A stretch of 64,000 bases of DNA from an uncultured Tolumonas sp. (lineage in GTDB: Bacteria > Pseudomonadota > Gammaproteobacteria > Enterobacterales > Aeromonadaceae): contig NZ_OY781390.1 in NCBI RefSeq assembly GCF_963676665.1, positions 1 through 64,000 on the forward strand, read 5' to 3'. Positions 26,476-35,850 of the stretch are shown piece by piece. The position numbers were made by a program, and so were the translations under genes. The notes under the pieces were generated by a model. It did no database searches. It was not told where the DNA came from and saw only the letters and a program-made list of their open reading frames with translations. Each line of letters starts with the position of its first letter. The first letter of the stretch is position 1.

Positions 26476-27411
26476 CTAAAGTAATTGCCCGACCATATCG
26501 AGTTGTTGTTGCACTAAATTAGCTGAATGCATCACTAACTGATATTCAGTATCGGAAAGATCGGGCAAAGTGCGCTGGATAATTCCTGTGCGGTTTAATG
26601 TCGCCGGTAAACTGATAAAGCTGTGCGGTAACCCGAATTCGCTTTGTAGCTCTGCGGAAACTCGTACTGGTTGCTCTGACCTGCCCAGTATAGATTCCAC
26701 AATTCTTACTGCACTAAATGCAATGCCATAACAACTGTGTTCTCCCGCCAGACGAATGTCCCAGCCTGCGCGTTTGGTCTGATGCAGTAACGTTGCTTTT
26801 AGATCTTCATTCAATGATGGATAGGCTTCAGTCAGCGATTTACCCTGATAAGTCGCCAGACTCCACAATGGTACCATCGAGTCGCCATGTTCTCCGATCA
26901 CCTGAATATCCAGCTCTGCCGCGTTGAGATCTAATGTCTGCGCAGTGAAATGGCGTAACCGCATGCTGTCCAACTCCGTGCCGCTGCCGATCACCCGTTC
27001 TGGTGGATAGCCGGTAATTTTCCCGGCGGCATAAGCCATGGCATCAACCGGGTTGGTGATGTTGATCAACACGGCATCAGGGTTATTGCGGGCTAGTGTG
27101 GGTAATAGCGTTTGGAAGATGGCAACGTTGTCTTTCAGCACATCGGCGCGAGTGCCGTTCTCGCGCGGTAATGCGCCTGCTGTCATGATGATGATATCGG
27201 AACCGGCGCATTCCTCTGGCGTTTCGGCGCGAATAGCACGGTTTGGCAACTCGGGTGAGCAGTGCGACATATCGAAAGCTTTCGCCCATGCTTTCTGTGG
27301 GTTGCGGTTTACCAGCGAAATTTCAAGGTGTGGATGGCGCAGCAGCAAAGTGTAGGCGAGGGTAGTGCCTATGGCGCCACAGCCGATCACAGCAATTTTA
27401 GGATGAGTCAT
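26476..27411 (-). CDS. Lactate/malate dehydrogenase family protein
   Basis: A 311-residue NAD-dependent 2-hydroxyacid dehydrogenase. Motifs: the Rossmann IGCGAIGTTLAYTLL, NITNPVDAMAY, IGSGTELDSMRLRHF, and the catalytic histidine in GEHGDSMVPLW. The substrate loop reads TAGALPRENGTR. It has neither the lactate dehydrogenase Q-K-P-G pattern nor a clean malate dehydrogenase R-K-P-G pattern, so the substrate is uncertain and may be another 2-oxo acid. A longer frame from 27453 exists, but the ATG at 27411, with GAGAAAG upstream, matches the family start. Confidence 0.85.
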   Translation of the reverse strand: MTHPKIAVIGCGAIGTTLAYTLLLRHPHLEISLVNRNPQKAWAKAFDMSHCSPELPNRAIRAETPEECAGSDIIIMTAGALPRENGTRADVLKDNVAIFQTLLPTLARNNPDAVLINITNPVDAMAYAAGKITGYPPERVIGSGTELDSMRLRHFTAQTLDLNAAELDIQVIGEHGDSMVPLWSLATYQGKSLTEAYPSLNEDLKATLLHQTKRAGWDIRLAGEHSCYGIAFSAVRIVESILGRSEQPVRVSAELQSEFGLPHSFISLPATLNRTGIIQRTLPDLSDTEYQLVMHSANLVQQQLDMVGQLL

Positions 27412-27474
27412 CTTTCTCTCATTAATTAAATATAAGAAATTGATCCGACTCATGAATATTTGGCGAGACCGGAT

Positions 27475-27519
27475 GCTTATCGTTCAGGATAAACGAAATA
27501 ATCAGCATGAACGATAAGC
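27475..27519. other. 12-base perfect inverted repeat
   Basis: GCTTATCGTTCA (27475-27486) and TGAACGATAAGC (27508-27519) are exact complements with a 21-base loop. They lie between the end of the P-type ATPase gene and the start of the dehydrogenase gene, both on the minus strand. No T-run follows on either strand. It may be a regulator site or a weak terminator. Confidence 0.5.
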
Positions 27520-27547
27520 TCTGGTCAAAATGAACGTTAATCTATCA

Positions 27548-29677
27548 CTACTTGAATTTCAGCAACCGCATGGCATTGGCGACCACCAGCAAACTGGTGC
27601 CAACGTCGGCAAAAACCGCCATCCATAAAGTGCCATAACCAAATAATGTTGCCACCAAAAACAGCAGTTTAATACCCAATGCGGCGGTAATGTTTTGCAG
27701 CATCTTGTTCCAGGTTGCCTGCGATAAACGCACAAACAACGGGATTTTGCGTAAATCATCATCCATCAGCGCGATATCAGCGGTTTCAATGGCAGTATCG
27801 CTGCCCATACCGCCCATCGCAAAACCGAGACTGGCACGTGCTAAGGCCGGTGCATCATTGATACCATCGCCCACCATGCCGACCACTTTCTGTTTGCTCA
27901 GTGTTTCAATCTGGTTCAGTTTATCTTCGGGTAGCTGATTGCTGTAAACCTGATCGATGCCGGCTTGTGCGGCAATTTGAGCTGCCGTATGCGCGTTATC
28001 GCCGGTTAACATGACGGTGTGGATATGCATACGATGCAATTCGGCAATGGCTTGCTGGCTGCTGGTTTTGATCGTGTCCGCAACGGCAAACAATGCCAGC
28101 GGTTGTTCGGCTTCACTTAAGATCACCACCGTTTTACCTTGTTGTTCCAGCTTGGTGATGGTTTTGCCAAGCTCTGAATTGAGGTTATTACGCGATGAAA
28201 AATAGTGCTGATTAGCCAGCGTGATCAGTTTGCCATTCAGCATCGCCTGCACACCGGCACCGGTTAACGCAGTAAAGTCTTCGAAAATAAAACGGCTGAT
28301 ATCGGCAGGATGTGCTCTGACAATCGCTTGTGATACCGGATGGTCAGAGTGTGATGCTAATGCGGCAGCCAGTTCCAGACATGCTTCCGCGGAATGTTCT
28401 GTCAAAGCGACCTGATCACAAAGTTGTGGTGCACCCGTGGTCAGTGTGCCGGTTTTATCCAACGCAATAATCTGCAGTTTACGACCCAACTCCAGATAGC
28501 TGCCACCCTTGATCAAAATACCGTGTTTGGCGGCAACCGACAGGGCGCTGACAATGGCGACCGGGGTGGAAAGCACCAGTGCGCACGGGCAGCCAATCAC
28601 CAGCAACACCAGTGCTTTATAGATCCATGCATACCATGACGCAGCGAAGAACAGCGGTGGCACTAGGGCCACCAACACAGCAATGGTCAGAATAATCGGG
28701 GTATAAACCCGAGCAAAACGATCGACCAGACGCTGTATCGGTGCCCGTTGGCCTTGTGCCTGTTCAACGGAGTGGATGATCCGCGCCAGCAGGGTATTTT
28801 GTGTTGTGGCCGTGACTCGATAATCAAACGATCCTTGTTGGTTGATCGTGCCGGAATACACCACATCACCTTCGATTTTATCAACCGGTAGGCTTTCGCC
28901 TGTGATCGGGGCCTGATCGACACTGGAATTACCCCGAATGACAATGCCATCGAGTGGAATGCGCACACCTGGCTTGACGCGAATGACCTGATTGACGCTT
29001 ACTGTGTTTGTATACAGTGTTTTCCAGTTTCCGTCTGCTTGTTGCACTAATGCTTGTTCCGGTGTCAGGGTCATCAGGTCTTGAATGGCATTGCGTGCCC
29101 GTTCCAGCGATTTGCCTTCCAGATATTCGGCAATGTTGAACAGCACCATCACCATTGCGGCTTCCGGCCATTGCCCAATCAGACAAGCGCCGGTGACAGC
29201 AATACTCATCAGTGCATGCATATTGGGGTCAAATCGGCGTAGGGCTTGCCAGCCTTTCTTGTAGGTCGCCACACCACTTAACACCACGGCCAGCAAAGCC
29301 AATAACGCGGGGAACAATGATGGCACTTCAAACCAGTCTAATGTTTCGGCAGCGATAGCCAGAACACCAGCGACGACCAAGCGCTGTTTCGCGCTGATGA
29401 AGTGGAAGGAAAAGCGAGATTTACTCTTTTGTTCTGTGGTAGTAGAAGCATCGGCACTGCAAGAGCCGCAACAACTGAGTTTAGGTGCTGCAGGTTTGAC
29501 AACCGCGGGTTTTTCTTCGCTATCACAAGCATCACAGCAGCTCAGCGTAATTTTAGGCGTGACTTTCGGTGTCTCTTTTTGTGTTTCGAGTGGTGGATTG
29601 TTAGGGCGTAAAGCGCCGGGCCGGGCAGGATTCACCGGTGTTAGCCTGGTTATTTTCTTAATGCTGGTTTGTCCCAT
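27548..29677 (-). CDS. zntA: Zn/Cd/Pb-exporting P-type ATPase with Cys-rich N-terminus
   Basis: A 709-residue P1B-type heavy-metal ATPase that exports divalent soft metals across the inner membrane. Seen are the transmembrane metal site CPC in VIGCPCALVLSTP, the phosphorylation site DKTGTLT, the phosphatase-domain TGES and the ATP-hinge GDGINDAPAL. The usual N-terminal heavy-metal-associated domain is missing. In its place are two cysteine clusters, SCCDAC at 46-51 and SCCGSC at 68-73. The ATG at 29677 is chosen because GGAGG lies eight bases upstream. It is divergent from a CadR/PbrR-like regulator across a MerR-type promoter. Confidence 0.93.
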   Translation of the reverse strand: MGQTSIKKITRLTPVNPARPGALRPNNPPLETQKETPKVTPKITLSCCDACDSEEKPAVVKPAAPKLSCCGSCSADASTTTEQKSKSRFSFHFISAKQRLVVAGVLAIAAETLDWFEVPSLFPALLALLAVVLSGVATYKKGWQALRRFDPNMHALMSIAVTGACLIGQWPEAAMVMVLFNIAEYLEGKSLERARNAIQDLMTLTPEQALVQQADGNWKTLYTNTVSVNQVIRVKPGVRIPLDGIVIRGNSSVDQAPITGESLPVDKIEGDVVYSGTINQQGSFDYRVTATTQNTLLARIIHSVEQAQGQRAPIQRLVDRFARVYTPIILTIAVLVALVPPLFFAASWYAWIYKALVLLVIGCPCALVLSTPVAIVSALSVAAKHGILIKGGSYLELGRKLQIIALDKTGTLTTGAPQLCDQVALTEHSAEACLELAAALASHSDHPVSQAIVRAHPADISRFIFEDFTALTGAGVQAMLNGKLITLANQHYFSSRNNLNSELGKTITKLEQQGKTVVILSEAEQPLALFAVADTIKTSSQQAIAELHRMHIHTVMLTGDNAHTAAQIAAQAGIDQVYSNQLPEDKLNQIETLSKQKVVGMVGDGINDAPALARASLGFAMGGMGSDTAIETADIALMDDDLRKIPLFVRLSQATWNKMLQNITAALGIKLLFLVATLFGYGTLWMAVFADVGTSLLVVANAMRLLKFK

Positions 29678-29721
29678 AACAAGATCCTCCACCGGGTACA
29701 ATTAAAATGATATCTTTTATC

Positions 29722-29752
29722 ATTAAACACCTTGTAGTAACTTCAGGGTCAA
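29722..29752 (-). promoter_or_regulatory. MerR-type promoter/operator of the metal ATPase gene
   Basis: The dyad ACCTTGTAGTAACTTCAGGGT (29729-29749, given only as a site) lies between a minus-strand -35 TTGACC (29747-29752) and a -10 TTTAAT (29722-29727). The spacer is 19 bases, longer than the usual 17. This overlong spacer with a centred dyad is the hallmark of MerR-family activated promoters. Confidence 0.87.
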
Positions 29753-29773
29753 TGCTTTCCAGCGAGATGAATC

Positions 29774-30205
29774 ATGAAAATTGGTGAATTGGCTAAAATT
29801 GCGAAATGTTCCGCTGAGACGATCCGGTTTTATGAGAAAGAAGGGCTGCTACCGCCAGCGGCGCGCACCGATAACAATTATCGGGAATATCAGCAACCGT
29901 ATTTAGAACGCTTACGTTTTATTCGCAATTGCCGGGCGTTTGATATGTCACATGAAGAGATCCGGCAACTACTGCAGCAAGTTGACTCGCATGCTGACGA
30001 TTGCCAGACGGTTAACATTCTGCTCGATGAGCATATTTTGCATATCGAACATCGCATTCAGGAATTGATGAATCTGAAAGAGCAGTTGCAGACGCTACGG
30101 CAGCAATGTCAGCAGCAACAAGGCATTGATGAGTGTGGCATTGTGCAGGGCTTAACGAATCTGGAGTTAACGCCGCACACGGAACGCCACACCCATTTGG
30201 GTTAA
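29774..30205 (+). CDS. cadR: MerR-family metal-responsive regulator (CadR/PbrR-like)
   Basis: A 143-residue regulator with an N-terminal MerR helix-turn-helix (MKIGELAKIAKCSAETIRFYEKEGLLPP) and a long dimerisation helix. Cysteines at 77, 112 and 121 match the metal-binding positions of CadR and PbrR proteins. A His-bearing tail (HTERHTHLG) may add ligands. It should sense Cd, Pb or Zn and activate the divergent ATPase gene by twisting the 19-base spacer promoter. Its stop codon overlaps the stop of the convergent mntH. Confidence 0.9.
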   Translation: MKIGELAKIAKCSAETIRFYEKEGLLPPAARTDNNYREYQQPYLERLRFIRNCRAFDMSHEEIRQLLQQVDSHADDCQTVNILLDEHILHIEHRIQELMNLKEQLQTLRQQCQQQQGIDECGIVQGLTNLELTPHTERHTHLG

Positions 30206-31485
30206 TGGTTAAATTCATAATAGATAACAAAAAGATTAAGCATGATGATCACGGTGGCTGATATCGCACCAGCGACAGTGACCCATTTACGACTCACCAA
30301 ATTGCCCATAAGAGAGCGTTTGGCCGTGAAATATAACAATGGCAGTAACGCAAACGGGATCCCGAAACTCAGCACGACCTGACTGTATACCAGCACTTTT
30401 TGTTCTGATAACCCCATCAGGATCACGAGAATAGCGGGTGCCATAGTGATCAGACGGCGTAACCACAACGGAATGGTGAAATGCACAAACCCTTGCATGA
30501 CAACCTGACCGGCTAAGGTGCCAACAACGGATGATGATAAACCCGCCACTAATAATGTCAGGCCAAAGATAATGCTACCCGCACTATGGCCCATTAACGG
30601 GCCCAGCAGTTTGTAACTTTCGGCAATCGATGCAACACCGGTGTGTCCGTTATCGAAGAATACGGCAGCGGATAAGATCAGCATGGCCATATTGATCAGA
30701 CCGGCCAGCGCCATACCGATGATGACATCCAACCGATAATATTTCATGGCCGTATGACGATCTTCGTTGTTGAGCACTTTGATCCGGCTTTGTGACAGCG
30801 CGGAATGCAGATAGATCACATGCGGCATCACGGTGGCACCTAAAATCCCGGCGGCCAGAAAGATGGAATAATTGTCAGGAAATTGGGGGATCAATAATCC
30901 ACTGGCGATGGTGGCAACATCTGGTTTGCCCATGATGATTTCCAGTAAAAATCCGGCGGAAACAGCAAGGATCATCGCGCCGATAATTAGCTCCAAAGTG
31001 CGGAAGCCATAGCGTTGCATGTATAAAACGACGTAGGTAATGACACCCGTCAACATAGCACCGGTAAACATGGAAAAGCCAAATAACAGATGAAAACCCA
31101 ATGCAGCGCCAAGAAATTCCGCTAAATCAGTCGAGATCGCGACAATTTCAGCCTGAATCCAATAAAGCCACACCAGTGGCCGTGGAAAATTTTCTCTGAT
31201 CACTTCCGCTAGATTTTTACCTGTGGCAAACCCCAAACGAGCCGATAAGGTCTGGATCAGCATGGCCATGAGATTGGCCCATAAAACCACCCATAACAGA
31301 CCATAACCATAGTGAGATCCAGCTTCTATATTGGTGGCAAAATTGCCCGGGTCGATATAAGCCACCGCAGCGATCATGGCGGGACCAAGAAAGGGCAGTG
31401 CGCGTCGGAAACTACTTTTGCTGTTACCGCTTAACGTTTGTGCTGCTTGTAACCGGACATGTTTGTCAGAGATAGCATGGATCAT
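30202..31485 (-). CDS. mntH: Mn2+/Fe2+ transporter MntH (Nramp family)
   Basis: A 427-residue inner membrane proton-coupled divalent metal importer. The first helix has the metal-binding DPGNFATNIEAG motif and the sixth has MPHVIYLHSAL. About 11 helices are evident. The frame opens at 31533, but the ATG at 31485 with AAGG eight bases upstream gives the normal start. A Fur-like box lies about 50-65 bases upstream. The gene sits beside a metal exporter and its regulator, in a metal homeostasis group. Confidence 0.93.
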   Translation of the reverse strand: MIHAISDKHVRLQAAQTLSGNSKSSFRRALPFLGPAMIAAVAYIDPGNFATNIEAGSHYGYGLLWVVLWANLMAMLIQTLSARLGFATGKNLAEVIRENFPRPLVWLYWIQAEIVAISTDLAEFLGAALGFHLLFGFSMFTGAMLTGVITYVVLYMQRYGFRTLELIIGAMILAVSAGFLLEIIMGKPDVATIASGLLIPQFPDNYSIFLAAGILGATVMPHVIYLHSALSQSRIKVLNNEDRHTAMKYYRLDVIIGMALAGLINMAMLILSAAVFFDNGHTGVASIAESYKLLGPLMGHSAGSIIFGLTLLVAGLSSSVVGTLAGQVVMQGFVHFTIPLWLRRLITMAPAILVILMGLSEQKVLVYSQVVLSFGIPFALLPLLYFTAKRSLMGNLVSRKWVTVAGAISATVIIMLNLFVIYYEFNH

Positions 31486-31536
31486 AATAGAAACCTTGAG
31501 ACAGGAAGAAGGCATATTCATATTATAAAACACAAA

Positions 31537-31551
31537 TGAGAATTAATATCA
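31537..31551 (-). promoter_or_regulatory. Fur-like box upstream of mntH
   Basis: TGAGAATTAATATCA matches the Fur 7-1-7 core TGATAATNATTATCA at most positions and is followed by a further overlapping TTAATGATATC half. It lies just upstream of the mntH start, which suggests iron (or manganese) dependent repression. MntR sites can look similar, so the regulator is not certain. Confidence 0.65.
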
Positions 31552-31612
31552 TTAATGATATCGAATAATGTGATAGGTAAAAGCTATGGAAGTGGGACGG
31601 GTTTAGCTGAGG

Positions 31613-31646
31613 AATAAAAAAGCGGGTGGATTATAAAACCACCCGC
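31613..31646 (-). terminator. Rho-independent terminator of the emr operon
   Basis: On the minus strand GCGGGTGG/CCACCCGC forms a perfect eight-base stem with a nine-base loop, followed by TTTTTTATT. It lies 12 bases after the emrB stop codon. Confidence 0.93.
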
Positions 31647-31657
31647 AGAAATAGCAT

Positions 31658-33175
31658 TTAGTGCGCCGCACCACCGGCACCGCTCGCGGCGCGCGGTCGA
31701 CGCGTAAAAAATACAAATGGGATCAGAACGATAAACATCCACATCAGTATTTCGAACAGATCAATGGTCGATAACATATATGACTGACCGGTAATAATGT
31801 TGTTTATTTTGAGCAATGAGCTGGTGGTATTACCGTTCATAAACGAACTGGCTATAGGGTTATACGGGTTGATGTGTTCGCTTAGAAATACATGGTGCAA
31901 GCTGGCATCGTGAGTCCAGAACCAAGCGGTCAGCGATGAGGCAAAACTGGCACCTAATGTTCTGGCAAACGTCGACAACGAAGCAGCATCTGCCACCTGA
32001 GGGCCAGATAGATCAGATAACAGAATCGATGTCATCGGCATAAAGAACAGTGAAATACCGATCCCCATAAACAGCTGTATCGAGGCTATCGTGACGAAAT
32101 CAACCTCATTGTTGAAATGGGTGCGCAGATAACAGCTAAGACTAATGACGATAAATGACAGCGCCGTTAGTTTCCGCATATCGATTTTGGTACCCATCCG
32201 ACCCAGCACGGGGGTCAGGAATAATGGTAATAATCCCATTGGCGCTGCCGCCAAGCCTGCCCAGACTGAGGTGTATCCCATCTGGCTTTGTAGCCACTGC
32301 GGTAAGATCAGGTTGATGCTGAAAAAACCGGAGAAGCCCAATGTCAGTAATATCGTGCCGATGCAGAAATTACGGTTAGTAAACAGGCGTAAATTGATAA
32401 TGGGGTGATCATCCGTCAGTTCCCAGATCACCAGGAAGATCAGCATAATCGCAGCAAAGGCTGTGCCGCCGATGATCCACGGATCATTGAACCAATCCAG
32501 ATCGTTACCTTTATCCAACACAATTTGCAGGGCACCGACACCCAAGACTAATGCGGCAAAACCAACATAATCCAGCGGTGCTTTGGAAGGCGCATGCGGG
32601 CGATCTTTCAGCTGTTTCGCCACTACCATAACTGCAAAAATGCCAATCGGGATATTGATAAAGAAGATCCACGGCCAGCTGTAGTCATAGGTCAGCCACC
32701 CGCCCAGAATGGGGCCAACAATCGGTCCGACTACCGCCACCATGCCCAATAACGCCAGCGCCATACTGCGCTTCGCCGCGGGGAAGATGGATAGCAGCAA
32801 TGTTTGGCTCATCGGAAATAATGGTGCTGCGGCCAGGCCTTGTAAGGCGCGGAACACCACCAGCATACCCATGGATTGCGAGATGCCGCACAAGAATGAG
32901 GTGATAATAAACAGGATCAGTGCACCCAGATATAAGTGAACTTCACCCACCCGACGACTCAGCCAGGCAGTCATTGGCAAACCAATGGCGTTACAGACCG
33001 TGAAAGAAGTAATAACCCAGGTGCCCTGATTTAAACTGACACCCATATTGCCGGCCATCGTAGGCAGCGACACGTTGGCGATGGTGCTATCGAGGACTTG
33101 CATAAAGACCCCGAGCGCAATCGCAAAGGTGCACAGCCCCAGATTTTTCGGCTGAAAACCCAAACTGTGTGCCAT
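31658..33175 (-). CDS. emrB: EmrB-type DHA2 multidrug efflux permease
   Basis: A 505-residue major facilitator protein with 14 hydrophobic segments, the inner membrane pump of a tripartite exporter. Early motifs are MQVLDSTIANVSLPTMAG and the motif A-like WLSRRVGEV, followed by the antiporter motif region GPIVGPILGGWLTY. It lies four bases after emrA. With EmrA and the outer membrane factor it should expel hydrophobic drugs or uncouplers through both membranes. Confidence 0.93.
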   Translation of the reverse strand: MAHSLGFQPKNLGLCTFAIALGVFMQVLDSTIANVSLPTMAGNMGVSLNQGTWVITSFTVCNAIGLPMTAWLSRRVGEVHLYLGALILFIITSFLCGISQSMGMLVVFRALQGLAAAPLFPMSQTLLLSIFPAAKRSMALALLGMVAVVGPIVGPILGGWLTYDYSWPWIFFINIPIGIFAVMVVAKQLKDRPHAPSKAPLDYVGFAALVLGVGALQIVLDKGNDLDWFNDPWIIGGTAFAAIMLIFLVIWELTDDHPIINLRLFTNRNFCIGTILLTLGFSGFFSINLILPQWLQSQMGYTSVWAGLAAAPMGLLPLFLTPVLGRMGTKIDMRKLTALSFIVISLSCYLRTHFNNEVDFVTIASIQLFMGIGISLFFMPMTSILLSDLSGPQVADAASLSTFARTLGASFASSLTAWFWTHDASLHHVFLSEHINPYNPIASSFMNGNTTSSLLKINNIITGQSYMLSTIDLFEILMWMFIVLIPFVFFTRRPRAASGAGGAAH

Positions 33176-33179
33176 GGTC

Positions 33180-34370
33180 TCAACCTTTCATATGACTGGA
33201 TGAAGATTGTGTATCGTTATCGGCAATGATTTTCTTGATGATGGCATCAACACCGGCCAGTTGTTGCCCGTACACATCAGTCTGATAACGCGCCTGATGT
33301 GGTGCGGTTTCAGCTAACAGTGCTCCGTCGGTGTTATGTAAATCGACATCAACCACCATCGACAAACCAATACGCAGAGGGTGTTTTTTCAGTTCTTCGG
33401 CATCCAGCTGAATACGGACCGGCAAGCGTTGAACGACCTTGATCCAGTTACCCGTAGCATTCTGGGCTGGCAGCAGCGAGAAGGCACTACCGGTACCAAT
33501 ACCCAGACTTTCCACTTTGCCGTGATATTCCACTTTGCTGCCATACAGATCGGCAGTGACCGTGGCTGGTTGGCCAATACGCATCTTGGTCAGCTGAGTT
33601 TCTTTGAAGTTGGCATCGACCCAAACTTGTTCAAGAGGCACAACTGCCATCAGGGTTGCGCCCGGAGTTACCCGTTGACCCACCTGTACATTACGACGCG
33701 CCACGTAACCAGAAACTGGTGCGACCATCACGGTACGTTGTTTTTCCAGATAAGCCTGACGTAATTTACTGATCGCACTTTTAACTAGTGGGTGGGTTGT
33801 CACAGTAGTGTTGTTAACCAGCGCTTGTTGTGACTTCAGTTGCTGTTGCGCAGCTGCTAACGCTTTTTCCGCTGAACTGACGACATCCTGAGCATGGATC
33901 AGCTCTTCTTGCGACAAACCACCAGCTTTCACCATGTTTTTACGGCGTGCGACATCCGCTTGTGCTTTTTGTAAGGCAATTTTGCGTTCTGCGGTAACAG
34001 CCTGTGCCTGATCGACGTTGTTAAATAGTGTCCGTACCTGACGAACGGTCTGCGCTAAACCGGCTTCCGCATTTTCTTGTGCTAACAGGGCATCGCTTTG
34101 ATCAAAACTGATCATTGGCTGACCTTTTTGTACAAAATCGCCATCATCAGCGGCAATGCTGGTTACGGTACCGGCTGTTTCAGGTGTGATCTGTACTAAG
34201 TTGCCGCTGATATAAGCGTCGTCAGTCGATTCAGACCAAATCGCATGATGGAAATACCAGTAATAGGAACCGGCAGCGGCAATAAGTAACAAAACTAATA
34301 AAACCAGCAGGCTATTTTTGCGCTGTCCGGAACGAAGTGACGCTGATTTTTCAGAAACGGTGTGGCTCAT
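33180..34370 (-). CDS. emrA: EmrA-type membrane fusion protein
   Basis: A 396-residue periplasmic adaptor (HlyD family) with one N-terminal membrane anchor (about 20-42, LLVLLVLLLIAAAGSYYWY). Then come a split lipoyl domain (VTSIAADDGDFVQKGQPM and APVSGYVARRNVQVGQRV) around a long coiled-coil hairpin (about 95-210), and a beta-barrel domain. It bridges EmrB to the outer membrane channel. Confidence 0.93.
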   Translation of the reverse strand: MSHTVSEKSASLRSGQRKNSLLVLLVLLLIAAAGSYYWYFHHAIWSESTDDAYISGNLVQITPETAGTVTSIAADDGDFVQKGQPMISFDQSDALLAQENAEAGLAQTVRQVRTLFNNVDQAQAVTAERKIALQKAQADVARRKNMVKAGGLSQEELIHAQDVVSSAEKALAAAQQQLKSQQALVNNTTVTTHPLVKSAISKLRQAYLEKQRTVMVAPVSGYVARRNVQVGQRVTPGATLMAVVPLEQVWVDANFKETQLTKMRIGQPATVTADLYGSKVEYHGKVESLGIGTGSAFSLLPAQNATGNWIKVVQRLPVRIQLDAEELKKHPLRIGLSMVVDVDLHNTDGALLAETAPHQARYQTDVYGQQLAGVDAIIKKIIADNDTQSSSSHMKG

Positions 34371-34389
34371 AATTAATCCTTAATGCGCA

Positions 34390-35850
34390 TTAGCTGTTTT
34401 TATTTTGCAAATGAGAAGTGGAGGCATGTTCATCGCTACTAAATCCACCGCCCAGCGATTGGATCAGTAATGCCAGCGAATCTTGTTGACGTGTTTTCAG
34501 CGTCGATAACTGGTTTTCAGCCTGGATCAGCTGCTGTTCTGCCATTAATACGGCCAGCTGACTGCCTAAACCAGAGCGGAAGCGAGCTGCGCTAACCTGA
34601 TAGGTTTTATCTGCCAACGTGGCGGTTTCTTCCGCATCAATAAGCTGTTGTTTTAATGATTGCATCACCAACACATTGTCAGCGATTTCACCTAACGCAT
34701 TGGTGAGGGTCTGGTTATATTGCGCCACCGCTAAGTCATAAGCGGCGGTTTTGGTTTGCAGATTGGCTTTCAGTCCGGTTTCAAATAAGGGAATCGAAAC
34801 CGCAGGCGCAACACTCCATGATTGACTGACATCACCTAAAATGGCATCGCCCAAAATGGATTTAAAACCGGCCATCGCGGTTAGATTAAAATCAGGGTAA
34901 TAACGTGATTTGGCGACAGCGATATTTTTACTCGCTGCTTCAACCCGCCACCGCGCTGCGGTAATGTCAGCGCGATGACTGATCAACGATGCTGGAATAT
35001 TTTCCGGCAGACCGGTTGCTTGAGCGCTCAATAAATGTGGACGTGACAATGAAGCGGCGCGATCAGGCCCTTGGCCTAATAGCGTGCTCAAACTGTTTTT
35101 AAGCTGACCGATCACCAAACCACGTTGTTCAACTTGTTGTTTCGCCGCTGACACCGCGGTATTGGCGGCCAACAAACGGTCTTCTGCGACCAAGCCAGAC
35201 TTCAGCAGTTGTTGTGTGATCTGCGTAATTTGTCGTGCCCGCGCCAGTTCACGTTGCGCTAAATCTTTTGATTCATAGGCATTCGCTAACTGAATGTAAG
35301 TGCGGGTAATGCTGGTGGATAAAGCAATTCGGGCCGCCTGATAATCAACTTCCGAGGCCTTTTGCTGGTTAACACTGGCTTCCCATGCGGCACGTTTTCC
35401 GCCCCATAGATCAAAATCATAGCTAAAGGTTAATCCACCAGAGCGAACGGTAGAAAACCGATTACCTTGTCCTGAGGGATCTTCCAAGCGAGATAGACGG
35501 GCGCGTTTCAAACTGGCATTGGCATCCAGCGTTGGTGAGAAACCGGCATCAGCAGCAGACACCTGCGCATCAGCAGCCTCTAAACGGGCGTTAGCGACTT
35601 GCATGGTCGGGTTATGCGCTAAGGCTTCATTAATTAATTGTGCCAGCGCGGGATCACCTAACTGATTCCACCAATCTTGCTTTGGCCAATCGGCAGGGGA
35701 TAAGTGGTCAGTCGCCAGCGAGTGTTGACTGGCTAAAGCCCCGGTTTTTAATAACACACCATTGGCCTGAACATCATCGGGTGAAGCGCAACCTGATAAC
35801 AGCACGCAAAGTGCAATGCCTGAAATTACAAACGTTGTTGCTTTCATCAT
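34390..35850 (-). CDS. Outer membrane efflux lipoprotein (NodT/OprM family)
   Basis: A 486-residue outer membrane factor with a lipoprotein signal peptide ending LLSGCAS (lipobox) and two outer membrane efflux repeats with long coiled-coil helices. It forms the trimeric exit duct for the EmrAB pump. The ATG at 35850 overlaps the MarR stop codon (TGATG); a second ATG follows at once. All four genes of the efflux operon are on the minus strand with short gaps. Confidence 0.91.
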   Translation of the reverse strand: MMKATTFVISGIALCVLLSGCASPDDVQANGVLLKTGALASQHSLATDHLSPADWPKQDWWNQLGDPALAQLINEALAHNPTMQVANARLEAADAQVSAADAGFSPTLDANASLKRARLSRLEDPSGQGNRFSTVRSGGLTFSYDFDLWGGKRAAWEASVNQQKASEVDYQAARIALSTSITRTYIQLANAYESKDLAQRELARARQITQITQQLLKSGLVAEDRLLAANTAVSAAKQQVEQRGLVIGQLKNSLSTLLGQGPDRAASLSRPHLLSAQATGLPENIPASLISHRADITAARWRVEAASKNIAVAKSRYYPDFNLTAMAGFKSILGDAILGDVSQSWSVAPAVSIPLFETGLKANLQTKTAAYDLAVAQYNQTLTNALGEIADNVLVMQSLKQQLIDAEETATLADKTYQVSAARFRSGLGSQLAVLMAEQQLIQAENQLSTLKTRQQDSLALLIQSLGGGFSSDEHASTSHLQNKNS

